Of a stretch of DNA of 27,469 nucleotides, positions 16,144 to 24,637 are shown piece after piece; position 1 is the stretch's first letter, and each line of letters begins with the position of its first letter. The DNA is taken from NCBI GenBank assembly GCA_900540005.1, contig UQEM01000015.1, forward strand, positions 1 through 27,469, read 5' to 3'. The position numbers and the translations under genes were made by a program. The notes beneath the pieces were generated by a model. It saw only the letters and a program-made list of their open reading frames with translations, did not search any database and was not told the origin of the DNA. The stretch is from an uncultured Ruminococcus sp. (lineage in GTDB: Bacteria > Bacillota > Clostridia > Oscillospirales > Ruminococcaceae).

Positions 16144-16716
16144 ATGAAAGATAATTACAAGCTTGAAAAAGAGTATACCATACCCTTTGAGACTTTCAGG
16201 GACGGATACACGGCATTTCAGAAGAAATTCGTTTATCCGCGCTCATACGTCCTGATGGCGGTTTTCGTGATCCTTGCGATAGTCTTTGCAGCCGCGGTCA
16301 TCGAGGACAAGTCGCAGTACATTGCGTATATGCTCATCGTTATATGCGCGGCTCTTGCAGCGAGAGAGTGGTACAATCCGCGCAAACTCAGGTCACATCT
16401 GCTCGAAACGGTAAAGGCTATGGGCGAAGTAACGTACAGGATAGGCGTTGCAGATGACTGCATAGAGATATCAACGGCAGAAGTTCCCGACGCTGAGACT
16501 TCCGCAGAGGACGGAACGGAAATTGACGGGGACGAGGCAGAGGAGCTTCTTCCGGAAAAGACCGTGATACCGTTTGACGAAAACTATTCGCTTCTCGAAT
16601 ATGAGGGCTTTTTCCTCATTTTTTCGGGAAAGGAGCTTTTCTACATAGTCCCGAAGGCACAATTCAGCTTAGATGAGCTTGAAATAATCAGAAAAACAGG
16701 CAAAACGGCTGAATGA
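16144..16716 (+). CDS. YcxB-like membrane protein between gyrB and gyrA
   Basis: This 190-residue protein resembles the YcxB-like family: an N-terminal soluble strand region, two adjacent transmembrane helices (about 36-53 and 58-75), and a C-terminal domain ending in FFLIFSGKELFYIVPKAQFSLDELEII, which is the most family-like part. An acidic insert (about 117-140, rich in Glu, Asp and Ala) interrupts the C-terminal domain. The function of the family is unknown. It starts 32 bases after gyrB with GGAGG upstream, and gyrA follows 31 bases later. It is therefore probably made from the gyrase transcript, although no role in supercoiling can be inferred. Confidence 0.78.
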   Translation: MKDNYKLEKEYTIPFETFRDGYTAFQKKFVYPRSYVLMAVFVILAIVFAAAVIEDKSQYIAYMLIVICAALAAREWYNPRKLRSHLLETVKAMGEVTYRIGVADDCIEISTAEVPDAETSAEDGTEIDGDEAEELLPEKTVIPFDENYSLLEYEGFFLIFSGKELFYIVPKAQFSLDELEIIRKTGKTAE

Positions 16717-16747
16717 GCCGCACCTGTTCCCATAGGAGGTAAAAAAT

Positions 16748-19375
16748 TTGCTTTACAACGATAATACAAAGGTTATAAATACCGAGCTCGTTGACGAAAT
16801 GGAAAACTCCATGCTCAACTATGCGATGTCGGTTATCGTATCACGAGCACTCCCCGACGTAAGGGACGGACTTAAACCCGTTCACAGGCGTATTCTCTAT
16901 ACCCTGCACGAGAACGGACTCACTCCCGATAAGCCGTACAGAAAGTGCGCCGATACCGTAGGTTCGGTTCTCGGACGCTATCATCCGCACGGTGACGCTT
17001 CGGTTTACGACGCGCTTGTACGTCTTGCTCAGAATTTCTCAATGCGCTATCCCCTCGTTGACGGTCACGGAAACTTCGGTTCGATCGACGGCGACAAGGC
17101 TGCCGCTTATCGTTATACCGAGGCAAAAATGGCGAAGATGACGCTTGAAATGCTGACGGACATAAACAAGGAGACCGTTGACTATGTTTCAAACTATGAT
17201 GACCGTCTCAAAGAGCCTGCCGTTCTCCCCTCAAGATTCCCTAATTTGCTCGTAAACGGCTCTGTAGGCATCGCTGTCGGAATGGCTACCAACATACCAC
17301 CCCACAACCTTGGCGAGGTCATAGACGCTCTCAGACTGCTTATAGAGGATCCTGACTGCACTATGGAGCAGCTCATGGAGCATATACAAGGCCCTGACTT
17401 CCCTACAGGCGGAATCATCATGGGCAGAGCCGGCATACGCGCAGCCTACGGAACAGGACGCGGAAAGATAACTCTCAGGAGCCGCACTCACTTTGAGGAG
17501 ATAAAGGGCAGAAACTGTATTATCGTGGACGAGATACCCTACATGGTAAACAAGACCCTCATTCTCAAGAACATCAACCAGCTTTGCAAGGATAAGCGTA
17601 TCGAGGGTATCTACGACCTGCGCGATGAGTCCGACAAGGACGGCATGAGAATAGTTATCGAGCTGAAAAAGGACGCTGCGCCGCAGATAGTTCTCAATAA
17701 ACTCTTTGCTCTCACAAAGCTTCAGGATACGGTGGGCATAATAATGCTTGCCCTCGTAAACAACGAGCCTAAGATACTCACGCTCAAACAGATGCTCAGC
17801 CACTACCTCGATTTTCAGGTAGACGTTATACAGAGACGAACACGCTACGACCTGCGAAAGGCTCTTGAAAGAGCGCATATTCTTCAGGGATTCGTGCTTG
17901 CGGCCGATCACATTGACGAAGTCATCGCGATAATCCGTTCAAGCGCAACTGTTCAGGAGGCAAAGACGCGCATGATCGAGCGCTTCAAGGACGTTGATAT
18001 GTCGGCTCTCCTTGACCGTGCGCAGTATGACCTTAACGGGCTGCACATTGAGGATCAGACGGGTCTTTCCGAGGAACAGGCTGAGGCTATCGTCCAGATG
18101 AGACTCGGACAGCTCACAGGCCTTGAACGTCAGAAGATAACTGACGAGCTGTACGGACTCCTTACCAAAATATCCGATTTTGAGGATATTCTCGCCGATG
18201 TAGGCAGAGTTTACGAGATAATCGAAAACGACCTCGAAACCATCAAGAAGAAGTTCAACGACAAGAGAAGAACAGATATCGAGAACGTAAGCGGCGAGGT
18301 CGATATAGAGGATCTTATCCCCGAGGAGGACTGCGTTGTAACGCTCACCAACAACGGCTATATCAAGCGTATGCCGCTCACCGAGTATAAGACCCAGCAC
18401 CGCGGCGGACGCGGCATAACCGGCATGAAACAGCGCGAGGAGGACTTCGTTCAGGAGATGTTCATTTGCAGCACTCACGATAATATCCTCTTTATCTCGA
18501 ACAAGGGCATTATGTATAAGCTGAAATGCTACGAGATACCGGACGGCTCAAAGGCTTCGCGCGGCTTTAACCTGATAAATCTGCTGCCTCTCACGGAAAG
18601 CGAGAAGATAGCGGCAATGATAAAGGCGACCGATTTCAGCGATGACAAGTTCATCACAATGGTCACCAAGAACGGCAAGATAAAGCGTTCAAACCTCTCG
18701 CTCTACAAGAATGTCCGCAAGAACGGTCTTATCGCTATCGGACTTGACGAGGGCGACGAGATAGCCGGCGTAAGAATGACAGACGGTCACGAGCAGATAT
18801 TCGTTGCCACAAGAAACGGAATGGCTATCCGTATCGAGGAGGAAAAGGGCAGATCTATGTCCCGTTCCGCTCACGGCGTGAGAGCGATAAAACTCCGTGA
18901 CGGCGACTACGTTGTCGGAATGGCAAGAGTGCGCGCAGGAGCGTCTCTGCTCACCGTTACAGAAAACGGCTACGGCAAAAAGACCGAGATAGACAGCTAC
19001 AGGATACAGAACCGCGGCGGTTACGGACTTACCAACTACAAGGTCGATGAGGTAAGAGGCCACGTCTGCGGTATCAAGATAGTTGACGAATCGGACGATG
19101 TTATCCTCGCTTCGAGCGACGGTATCATCATCAGGATACTTGCAAGCGATATCCGCATAATGGGACGTATCGCCAAGGGCGTGCGCGTCATGAAGGTCAA
19201 CGAGGGCGCTAAGGTAGTTGCATTCACCCGTGCCGACCACGATGACGAGGCACAGACCGAAAAGGTCGAGCAGCTCACTGACGAGCAGATAAAGGAGGCG
19301 GAAGCCGAGGCTGCACTCGAAGAACAGAACGAGGTAGTTATCGACGCTGAGCCTGAGGACAGCGATGATGAGTAA
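16748..19375 (+). CDS. gyrA: DNA gyrase subunit A
   Basis: GyrA carries the DNA breakage-reunion activity of gyrase. The winged-helix and tower region includes the quinolone-determining stretch [18 protein letters not shown] (78-95) and the catalytic tyrosine in AAAYRYTE (Tyr123). The C-terminal six-bladed wrapping domain contains the GyrA-box QHRGGRG in the 540s, which separates it from ParC. The start is a TTG with AGGAGG 8 bases upstream; the first in-frame ATG falls at residue 18, too late for a normal N-terminus. The 875 residues end in an acidic tail. Ala84 stands at the position of E. coli Ser83, as in Mycobacterium tuberculosis, which predicts lower intrinsic fluoroquinolone susceptibility. 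Its last 11 bases overlap the next gene. Confidence 0.97.
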   Translation: MLYNDNTKVINTELVDEMENSMLNYAMSVIVSRALPDVRDGLKPVHRRILYTLHENGLTPDKPYRKCADTVGSVLGRYHPHGDASVYDALVRLAQNFSMRYPLVDGHGNFGSIDGDKAAAYRYTEAKMAKMTLEMLTDINKETVDYVSNYDDRLKEPAVLPSRFPNLLVNGSVGIAVGMATNIPPHNLGEVIDALRLLIEDPDCTMEQLMEHIQGPDFPTGGIIMGRAGIRAAYGTGRGKITLRSRTHFEEIKGRNCIIVDEIPYMVNKTLILKNINQLCKDKRIEGIYDLRDESDKDGMRIVIELKKDAAPQIVLNKLFALTKLQDTVGIIMLALVNNEPKILTLKQMLSHYLDFQVDVIQRRTRYDLRKALERAHILQGFVLAADHIDEVIAIIRSSATVQEAKTRMIERFKDVDMSALLDRAQYDLNGLHIEDQTGLSEEQAEAIVQMRLGQLTGLERQKITDELYGLLTKISDFEDILADVGRVYEIIENDLETIKKKFNDKRRTDIENVSGEVDIEDLIPEEDCVVTLTNNGYIKRMPLTEYKTQHRGGRGITGMKQREEDFVQEMFICSTHDNILFISNKGIMYKLKCYEIPDGSKASRGFNLINLLPLTESEKIAAMIKATDFSDDKFITMVTKNGKIKRSNLSLYKNVRKNGLIAIGLDEGDEIAGVRMTDGHEQIFVATRNGMAIRIEEEKGRSMSRSAHGVRAIKLRDGDYVVGMARVRAGASLLTVTENGYGKKTEIDSYRIQNRGGYGLTNYKVDEVRGHVCGIKIVDESDDVILASSDGIIIRILASDIRIMGRIAKGVRVMKVNEGAKVVAFTRADHDDEAQTEKVEQLTDEQIKEAEAEAALEEQNEVVIDAEPEDSDDE

Positions 19376-19835
19376 GAAAGGACCCGAGCGCAGCTTTCTC
19401 CTCTATGAGGAGAGACCGCTGACAGCTGCCGCAGTAACGCTCATGAGCTTTTTCTGCCAGTGGGCGAACTGGTTCTGCTACGAAAAGCTGGGGTATTCGT
19501 GGGGATTTACGCTTGTAACTCCCCTGATACTCTGCATTATGTACCACTTTGTCCAGCTTGACGCAGGCGTGAACGGGAATTTTTCAAGACGGTTCTTCTT
19601 TCGCTTTTCGGTGCTTGTTCCCCTGCTTATCGGAATATTGCTGACGGTCATAATGCTGCTGAGCAATCCCGATATAAGCAACTTCAACCCCGATGCGGAG
19701 TTTAAAGGCTCGGTTCAGGAGACGATAGCGACTTACGCGGGAAGATTCGTATTCACCTCAGTCTATATGCTGATATTTGCCCTTATCGACATTCCGCTTC
19801 TGAAAATTGCGGACGGGAAAAGGAAGGATAAGTGA
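19365..19835 (+). CDS. Four-TM membrane protein of unknown function
   Basis: I do not recognise this 156-residue protein. Four hydrophobic segments are visible (about 19-38, 45-64, 78-99 and 128-147). The N-terminus ([10 protein letters not shown]) and C-terminus (ADGKRKDK) are both basic, so both probably lie in the cytoplasm. The start overlaps the gyrA end by 11 bases, with ATG at 19365 or 19368 and GAGG upstream. The TGA overlaps the GTG start of the following phosphoesterase by 4 bases. This tight packing makes gyrA, this gene and the phosphoesterase a likely single transcript. No enzymatic motif is visible. Confidence 0.78.
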   Translation: MMSKKGPERSFLLYEERPLTAAAVTLMSFFCQWANWFCYEKLGYSWGFTLVTPLILCIMYHFVQLDAGVNGNFSRRFFFRFSVLVPLLIGILLTVIMLLSNPDISNFNPDAEFKGSVQETIATYAGRFVFTSVYMLIFALIDIPLLKIADGKRKDK

Positions 19836-20644
19836 AGAAAAAGTTACTTGCTTTGGCGGCGGTATTTCTTGGGTACGCCGTTTTTGAGAATACGATCGCG
19901 CTGACCGTAAGGCGTGAGAAAATATCCGAAGGCTCGGGAAATACGCTTAAAGTCGCGCATATCGCCGACCTGCACAAAAAGAGGTTCGGCAGGGGCAACG
20001 TCCGTCTGTGCGAAAGAGTAAAGGCGGAGTCGCCCGATATGATAATAATAAGCGGAGACATCGTTTCGCGCACTCAGAAGGATCTTTCCGCAGTGAGATC
20101 AGCGCTTGAACAGTTTTGCAGGATCGCGCCCGTTTACATGATATTCGGCAATCACGAGCAGAGCCTGCCCGAAGAAAAGCGCCGCGAGCTGCTGAGAGCC
20201 ATTGCCGAAAGCGGAGCGGTACTTCTGCGAAACGACAGTATATCGGTAAATATCCGCGGCAGGTCAATGAATATCCACGGACTTGAGCCGAGCTATTCGA
20301 CCTATAAGAAAAACGACAGCTACAGAGATCTTGACGTGATAACGCTCGCGGATATGGAGCGTCTGCTCGGGAAATGCCCCGAGGGCGAGAATCTCCTCAT
20401 CGCACACAATCCGTTTTTTGGCGAAGTCTATGCCGAGTGGGGCGCGGACTACATCATGAGCGGACACATTCACGGCGGAGCGGTGCGGATATTCGGCGTG
20501 GGACTTCTTTCACCCGAGCGCCGGTTTTTCCCGAAAAATTCAAAGGGGATCTACACTATAGGCAAGGCAAAGCTGCTTGTTTCGGCAGGGCTTGGAAAGC
20601 TAAGGCTGTTCAATCCGCCCGAGATAGTGACTTACGAGCTTTGA
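19832..20644 (+). CDS. Membrane-anchored calcineurin-like metallophosphoesterase
   Basis: The protein (270 residues) has all calcineurin-like metal-binding motifs in order: DLH (46-48), GD (75-76), GNHE (106-109), AHNP, and GHIHGG. An N-terminal hydrophobic segment (about 5-24) after three lysines suggests a signal anchor with the catalytic domain outside the membrane. It resembles the YkuE/YaeI group, whose best-studied members act on lipid or cell-envelope phosphates; the substrate here is unknown. The GTG start overlaps the preceding stop. It ends only 3 bases before the stop of the oppositely oriented ytaF, with no obvious terminator between them. Confidence 0.88.
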   Translation: MKKKLLALAAVFLGYAVFENTIALTVRREKISEGSGNTLKVAHIADLHKKRFGRGNVRLCERVKAESPDMIIISGDIVSRTQKDLSAVRSALEQFCRIAPVYMIFGNHEQSLPEEKRRELLRAIAESGAVLLRNDSISVNIRGRSMNIHGLEPSYSTYKKNDSYRDLDVITLADMERLLGKCPEGENLLIAHNPFFGEVYAEWGADYIMSGHIHGGAVRIFGVGLLSPERRFFPKNSKGIYTIGKAKLLVSAGLGKLRLFNPPEIVTYEL

Positions 20645-20647
20645 ACC

Positions 20648-21259
20648 TCAGATCACGAATGCAAGAAGAATAAGCATAACTCCTCCTGCCCACGAGAGAT
20701 CGCGGCGCAGCGAGGAGATTTTTTTGCCGGTAAGCGCTCCGAGCATCATGGCGGCGAAACCCGTCATGCAGGTGAATAAAAATGCCGCAAATGCGTGTAT
20801 ATCGCCGAATCCGCTGCTTAGTCCGACAGCCGCCGAGTCAAATGAGCCTGCAAACGCAAACAGAGCCGCCTCCGCGATCGACAGGCTCTTTGAGTTGTCG
20901 ATATCTGCGGCTGTGTCGTCGAGATACAGCTTGATTATAAGCGGAGTTCCGCGCATTTTTATGGTACGCTCGCCCGAATCCGAGATATAGCGGGCAAGCG
21001 AACGCACGAGGCTCTTGGCAATGGTGATACAGCCGATGAGAATGAGCGCGATAAGCCCGATAATGTGGCATATATCGGCGCGTATGAAGCTTTCGAGAAA
21101 TCCCGAAAGCGCGGTACAGACTCCCAGAACGGCAGCGCAGATAAAGCTTATCATGACCGATGAAAACAGCGGTATGCGAATGTTGTTGCCGCTGTATGCC
21201 GCCGCCGCGAGATAAGTGTCGATACTAACGCTTACGGCGAGTAAAAATTCTTTGTACAC
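20648..21259 (-). CDS. ytaF: YtaF/MntP-like multi-TM membrane protein
   Basis: The product has about six transmembrane helices in two similar halves. Each half starts with an Asp-containing helix (AVSVSIDTYLAAAAYSG and FAGSFDSAAVGLSSG), the pattern of the MntP/YtaF (DUF204) family. The loop between halves is charged and probably cytoplasmic. MntP members export manganese; YtaF is named as a sporulation membrane protein in Bacillus, but its transported ion is not settled. The GTG start (203 residues) is chosen because GGGGTG lies 6 bases upstream and the family N-terminus begins here; the frame stays open to 21388 without YtaF-like sequence. It runs against the local gene direction and is tail-to-tail with the phosphoesterase. 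Confidence 0.85.
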   Translation of the reverse strand: MYKEFLLAVSVSIDTYLAAAAYSGNNIRIPLFSSVMISFICAAVLGVCTALSGFLESFIRADICHIIGLIALILIGCITIAKSLVRSLARYISDSGERTIKMRGTPLIIKLYLDDTAADIDNSKSLSIAEAALFAFAGSFDSAAVGLSSGFGDIHAFAAFLFTCMTGFAAMMLGALTGKKISSLRRDLSWAGGVMLILLAFVI

Positions 21260-21351
21260 ACAGAACACCCCTGTATATCCTATGACGGGATATGAAAATC
21301 CGTTACACGTCCCGATACAGCACCGCACATGAGAAGTCATCAAAAAATAAG

Positions 21352-21380
21352 TTGCAATTTTCAGGGCTGTGTGATATAAT
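21352..21380 (+). promoter_or_regulatory. Promoter for the TIM-barrel isomerase and nrdR genes
   Basis: A -35 TTGCAA (21352-21357) and a perfect -10 TATAAT (21375-21380) are separated by 17 bases. Transcription would begin near 21387, about 30 bases before the start codon. It lies in the divergent gap with ytaF, whose own promoter I could not identify. Confidence 0.85.
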
Positions 21381-21416
21381 AAAAGCAAGTCTGAAATGCG
21401 TCAAAAGGGAGGTTTA

Positions 21417-22223
21417 ATGATGATTGCAGGCGTATCTACGGCTTGTCTCTATCCCAAGCCTCTTGAGGAGAGTCTCTACGACCTCGCTGTGAACGGAGTT
21501 TCATGCGTTGAGATCTTCGTCAATACCCATTCGGAGCTGAAAACAGGCTTTGCGCACGGTGCAGAGAACCTTATGAAGCGCTTTGACGTAAAATGCGTTT
21601 CCGTGCACCCCTTCACCTGCGAAATGGAGAGCATGATGTTTTTTTCCGACTACGAGCGCCGCATGAACGATATGCTCGATTACTACAAGTATTACTTCCG
21701 CTTTATGAACATAGTGGGAGCGGACATATTTGTGTTCCACGGCGGAAAGCCCTCCTCTACCCTTAACGAGGAACTTTACTGCGAGCGTTACTCCAAGCTC
21801 TACCGCCTCGGAAAGGAGTTCGGCGTGACCGTGGCTGTCGAAAACGTTGCGCGCTGCAAGAGCGCGTCCTCGGCGTTTATAAGGAACATCTCAGGAATGC
21901 TCGGTGACGAGTTTGCGTTCGTGCTTGATACCAAACAGGCGATACGCGCAGGTGAAACTCCAATGAAGTTCCTTGAGGCGGCAGGCAGCAAGACTGTCCA
22001 CGTTCACATAAGCGACAGCGGCGAAATGGGAGACTGTCTCCCGATAGGCAGAGGAAGATTCGACTTCAGGCGTTTCTTTGCCAGGCTAAGCAGCCTGAAT
22101 CCGCGGTGCAGCATAGTTTTAGAGCTTTACCGCAGCGGATTTATCGGAATAAGCGACCTTATATCAAGCTATAATATACTGAAAAACATGATAGTGCCCT
22201 TTGGCAGGGAGGAAGAGATATGA
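21417..22223 (+). CDS. Sugar phosphate isomerase/epimerase-like TIM-barrel protein
   Basis: This 268-residue protein has the xylose isomerase-like TIM-barrel pattern. Probable metal ligands appear at strand ends in the usual order: Glu in VAVENVARC, Asp in FVLDTKQAI, His in VHVHISDSG, and Glu in IVLELYRSG. An FHGGKPS motif precedes them. Members include sugar-phosphate isomerases, epimerases and AP endonuclease IV-like enzymes; the substrate cannot be read from the sequence. GGGAGG lies 5 bases before the ATG, with a second ATG directly after. The stop overlaps the nrdR ATG (ATATGA), so the two are translationally coupled. Confidence 0.85.
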   Translation: MMIAGVSTACLYPKPLEESLYDLAVNGVSCVEIFVNTHSELKTGFAHGAENLMKRFDVKCVSVHPFTCEMESMMFFSDYERRMNDMLDYYKYYFRFMNIVGADIFVFHGGKPSSTLNEELYCERYSKLYRLGKEFGVTVAVENVARCKSASSAFIRNISGMLGDEFAFVLDTKQAIRAGETPMKFLEAAGSKTVHVHISDSGEMGDCLPIGRGRFDFRRFFARLSSLNPRCSIVLELYRSGFIGISDLISSYNILKNMIVPFGREEEI

Positions 22224-22684
22224 AGTGCCCCTACTGCGGATATGACGAGTCAAAGGTAACAGATTCGCGCCCCTCTGACGACAGGATAAGGCGCAGGAGA
22301 GAGTGCATGAGCTGCAAGGCGAGGTTCACGACCTTTGAGCTGATAGAAAAGCCGCTGCTCATGGTTGAAAAGCGCAGCGGAAGCTATGAGCCTTTCGACC
22401 GCGAAAAGCTGATAAAAGGCATATTTTCGGCAATAAAAAAAAGACCCGTCTCAATAGACAGAGTCAGCAGTATTGCGGATCATGTTGAAAATTACTTTGC
22501 CAACGAGCTGAAAAGCGTTGCAAAGTCCAAGGAGATAGGCGAACTTGTCCTTGAACAGCTCAAGGACATCGACCCGATATCATACATACGTTTCGCGTCG
22601 GTGTACGAGGATTTCACCGATATCGAGAGCTTTATCTCGGTCATAAGCGAACTTGACAAAAACAAAGACCCGTCCGCACCGTAA
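22220..22684 (+). CDS. nrdR: Transcriptional repressor NrdR
   Basis: NrdR is the zinc-ribbon, ATP-cone repressor of ribonucleotide reductase genes; it senses ATP/dATP. The ribbon cysteines are C3, C6, C29 and C32 (MKCPYCGYDESKVTDSRP...RRRRECMSCKARFTTFE). The ATP-cone follows (VEKRSGSYEPFDREKLIKGI, and IGELVLEQLKDIDPISYIRFASVYEDF). Length is 154 residues, typical for the family. It overlaps the upstream isomerase gene by 4 bases and shares its promoter. No ribonucleotide reductase gene is in this window, so it should act in trans. I saw no clear pair of NrdR boxes nearby. Confidence 0.96.
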   Translation: MKCPYCGYDESKVTDSRPSDDRIRRRRECMSCKARFTTFELIEKPLLMVEKRSGSYEPFDREKLIKGIFSAIKKRPVSIDRVSSIADHVENYFANELKSVAKSKEIGELVLEQLKDIDPISYIRFASVYEDFTDIESFISVISELDKNKDPSAP

Positions 22685-22754
22685 TGTGTGTACAGGTTTT
22701 GGATCATAACACGTCAGGATCATTTCTGACAGGAATCAAACGGAGGTAATAAAT

Positions 22755-23135
22755 ATGCAGAATCTTGACTCGATAATCGAAAACTTCAACGACAGGGAAA
22801 CGCAGAATTCATTCGATTACAAGGACATGAAGGACAATATGGCGGTTGCAGTGATCCCCTATTTCTTCAGCTTTCTTTTCTTTCTGCCGATAGTCTGTAA
22901 TAAAAACTCGACATTTTGCAGGTTTCACGCAAACCAGCAGCTCACTCTGCTTATCGCCGAGGTGATACTCTATGTGGTAATGGGCATAATCGGCATAATA
23001 CCTATACTCGGCTGGCTGGTCGATGCAGTTGCCGGACTTGCGATATTCCTTTTCAAGTGCTGTCTGGCTTACGGCGCGTACAAGGGAAAGGCTATCAGGA
23101 TACCGTTTATCGGCAATTTCCTGAACGTATTCTAA
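22755..23135 (+). CDS. Tic20-like (DUF4870-type) small membrane protein
   Basis: The 126-residue product has a polar N-terminus (about 1-27) and three hydrophobic segments (about 29-46, 63-85 and 87-107). The segment CRFHANQQLTLLI is characteristic of Tic20-like/DUF4870 proteins, small helical membrane proteins of unknown function in bacteria. GGAGG lies 8 bases before the ATG. It is separated from nrdR by 70 bases containing a short GTCAG/CTGAC dyad but no clear terminator, so it may share the nrdR transcript. It converges on the minus-strand DUF4830 gene. Confidence 0.75.
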   Translation: MQNLDSIIENFNDRETQNSFDYKDMKDNMAVAVIPYFFSFLFFLPIVCNKNSTFCRFHANQQLTLLIAEVILYVVMGIIGIIPILGWLVDAVAGLAIFLFKCCLAYGAYKGKAIRIPFIGNFLNVF

Positions 23136-23169
23136 GAAACTGTCCACAGGGAGATGTGCGGACGGTTTC
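23136..23169. terminator. Hairpin between converging genes, weak terminator candidate
   Basis: GAAACTGTCC and GGACGGTTTC form a 10-bp stem with one G-U pair and a 14-base loop, directly after the Tic20-like gene stop. A second dyad (CAGAAG/CTTCTG, about 23169-23195) follows. Neither strand has a proper U-run, so it may protect or process 3' ends rather than terminate strongly. Confidence 0.4.
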
Positions 23170-23206
23170 AGAAGAAAAGCCCGTACATCTTCTGAGCCAT
23201 ACACGA

Positions 23207-23638
23207 TCAGCTTACGGACATTTTTATGCTGCCGCCGTCCTCGCTGTAAACCATTGAGGCGATAGCGGTATCGTCGCAGACAAGCAGCTCCGCGAGCATT
23301 TTCCTGCTTTCGGGGCTGTAATTTTTTACTTCGTAGACATAGAGCTGAGCGTTTCTGCCGACATATTCGCGCAGGGGCATACCCTGTTTGTCCTGCAGCG
23401 AGGCGTATTCTTCGTAGACGGTCGAGAAGTCCTCGGGGATAGTGACGTTTTTCGCGCCTATCTCCTCCACCTCCCAGCCGTGCGAGGCAAAGTAATCGAG
23501 CCTCTGCGCAACGCTTGCGGCAGCGACAGCGGGACTGTCGGGAATAGTCTCTCCTTCGCTCCTGTCCGGAATGAGTACAAGAGCAAGTACTGCGGCAATT
23601 GCGGCTACCGAAAAGAAAATAACGGGTCTTTTATTCAT
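23207..23638 (-). CDS. DUF4830-type secreted or membrane-anchored protein
   Basis: The 143-residue protein has one N-terminal hydrophobic segment (about 6-23) after MNKRP, a signal anchor or signal peptide without a lipobox. The rest fits the DUF4830 pattern as I remember it: RLDYFASHGWEV, then VTIPEDFSTVYEEYASLQDKQGMPLREYVG, then a YVYEVKNY strand and a C-terminal strand pair. Its function is unknown. AGGAGG lies 6 bases before the ATG. It is transcribed divergently from the pseudouridine synthase gene, with a palindrome in the gap. Confidence 0.78.
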   Translation of the reverse strand: MNKRPVIFFSVAAIAAVLALVLIPDRSEGETIPDSPAVAAASVAQRLDYFASHGWEVEEIGAKNVTIPEDFSTVYEEYASLQDKQGMPLREYVGRNAQLYVYEVKNYSPESRKMLAELLVCDDTAIASMVYSEDGGSIKMSVS

Positions 23639-23670
23639 AATAAGCCTCCTGAGCTGTAAATTTATGCCAT

Positions 23671-23687
23671 ATGCCGAGTATCGGCAT
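23671..23687. promoter_or_regulatory. Palindrome between divergent genes, possible operator
   Basis: ATGCCGA GTA TCGGCAT is a perfect 7-bp dyad midway in the 98-base gap between the divergent DUF4830 and pseudouridine synthase genes. The half-site ATGCC also appears on both sides (about 23664 and 23699). An operator is possible; no regulator can be named. Confidence 0.4.
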
Positions 23688-23736
23688 GATAAACAATATG
23701 CCCGTTCAGCGGTGCATTATACCGGAAAGGAGAAAA

Positions 23737-24519
23737 ATGGCACAGATACGACTTGACAAATTCATATCCGAGCGGACGGAGTATACGCGCTCGCAGATAA
23801 AGCAGCTTGCCGCTAAGGGAAGCGTAAAAGTTGACGGAACTGCCGTAAAGAGGGCGGACGTTAAAATAGACCCCGAGACCGCCGCGGTAAGCGTCTGCGG
23901 GACGGAGATATCGGCGCAGAGGTACAGGTACATACTGCTCAACAAGCCGGAGGGTTATGTCTGCTCGACCAACGACAATGACGGCGAGAGCGTTATGAAA
24001 CTTGTTCCGCCCGAAATGCGGACGAAGAATATGTTTCCTGCCGGCAGACTCGACAAGGATTCTCTCGGAGCGCTGCTCATAACCGACGACGGCGGACTTG
24101 CACACAGAATGCTCGCGCCAAAGAGCCATGTACCGAAAATTTATATAGTGAAACTTGACAGACCCTTTCAAAGTAATTATGTTGATTTATTCAAAAATGG
24201 CGTAGCTTTGAAGGATAATGAAAGATGTATGCCGGCAAAGGTAAAATCGCTTGAAAATACCGAAAATATGGCATTTATCGAGATCTGTGAGGGAAAGTAT
24301 CATCAGGTAAAACGAATGTTTGCAGCAGTGGGCAATAATGTAGAAAAATTGATGCGCGTTTCGGTCGGAGGTCTCGTTTTGCCCGAAAAACTGGGAAAAG
24401 GTGAGTGTATGGAATTATTGCACAAAGATGTTGAAAACTTGCTCAAGCCCCAGGATTTCGAGCTTTTTTGTGCCCGATTTTCCCGATTTTTTTCGGCAAA
24501 TCTAATAAACAATCTATAG
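23737..24519 (+). CDS. rsuA: RsuA-family rRNA pseudouridine synthase
   Basis: The protein (260 residues) has an N-terminal S4 RNA-binding domain (about 1-58; RLDKFISERTEYTRSQIKQL) and the RsuA/RluB catalytic domain. That domain shows LNKPEGYVCST, the active-site motif GRLDKDSLG with catalytic Asp106, and YHQVKRMFAAVGN. It should convert a uridine in 16S or 23S rRNA to pseudouridine; RsuA (16S U516) and RluB-like members cannot be separated with certainty. AAAGGAG lies just upstream of the ATG; the frame is open further upstream but not S4-like. Base composition changes within the gene: 62% G+C in 23881-23940 against 35-37% in 24181-24300. Confidence 0.9.
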   Translation: MAQIRLDKFISERTEYTRSQIKQLAAKGSVKVDGTAVKRADVKIDPETAAVSVCGTEISAQRYRYILLNKPEGYVCSTNDNDGESVMKLVPPEMRTKNMFPAGRLDKDSLGALLITDDGGLAHRMLAPKSHVPKIYIVKLDRPFQSNYVDLFKNGVALKDNERCMPAKVKSLENTENMAFIEICEGKYHQVKRMFAAVGNNVEKLMRVSVGGLVLPEKLGKGECMELLHKDVENLLKPQDFELFCARFSRFFSANLINNL

Positions 24520-24540
24520 TAAGTTTGGCAATTTAGCATC

Positions 24541-24569
24541 TTGAAATATTTCGGGAAATTTGGTATTAT
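24541..24569 (+). promoter_or_regulatory. Promoter for the ABC ATPase gene
   Basis: A -35 TTGAAA (24541-24546) and -10 TATTAT (24564-24569) are 17 bases apart in an AT-rich gap. The leader is about 60 bases long. No convincing CcpA cre site is seen over the promoter. Confidence 0.75.
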
Positions 24570-24637
24570 ATTAATATAGCTGAGATTGCATAAAGCAGGC
24601 AGTCAGCAAGAAAATTTGAACTGGAGGACTGGATTAA

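Noticed and set aside
21260..21351. Manganese (yybP-ykoY) riboswitch upstream of ytaF
   Set aside because: MntP-like genes can carry one, and small dyads exist here, but I could not recognise the conserved motif core.
21260..21388. N-terminal extension of ytaF (43 residues)
   Set aside because: The sequence is not YtaF-like, and the GTG at 21259 has GGGGTG at good distance. The extension would also cross the divergent promoter region.
24541..24564. Noc binding site at the ABC ATPase promoter
   Set aside because: ATTTCGGGAAAT lacks the central CCCGGG of the Noc palindrome and lies over promoter elements.
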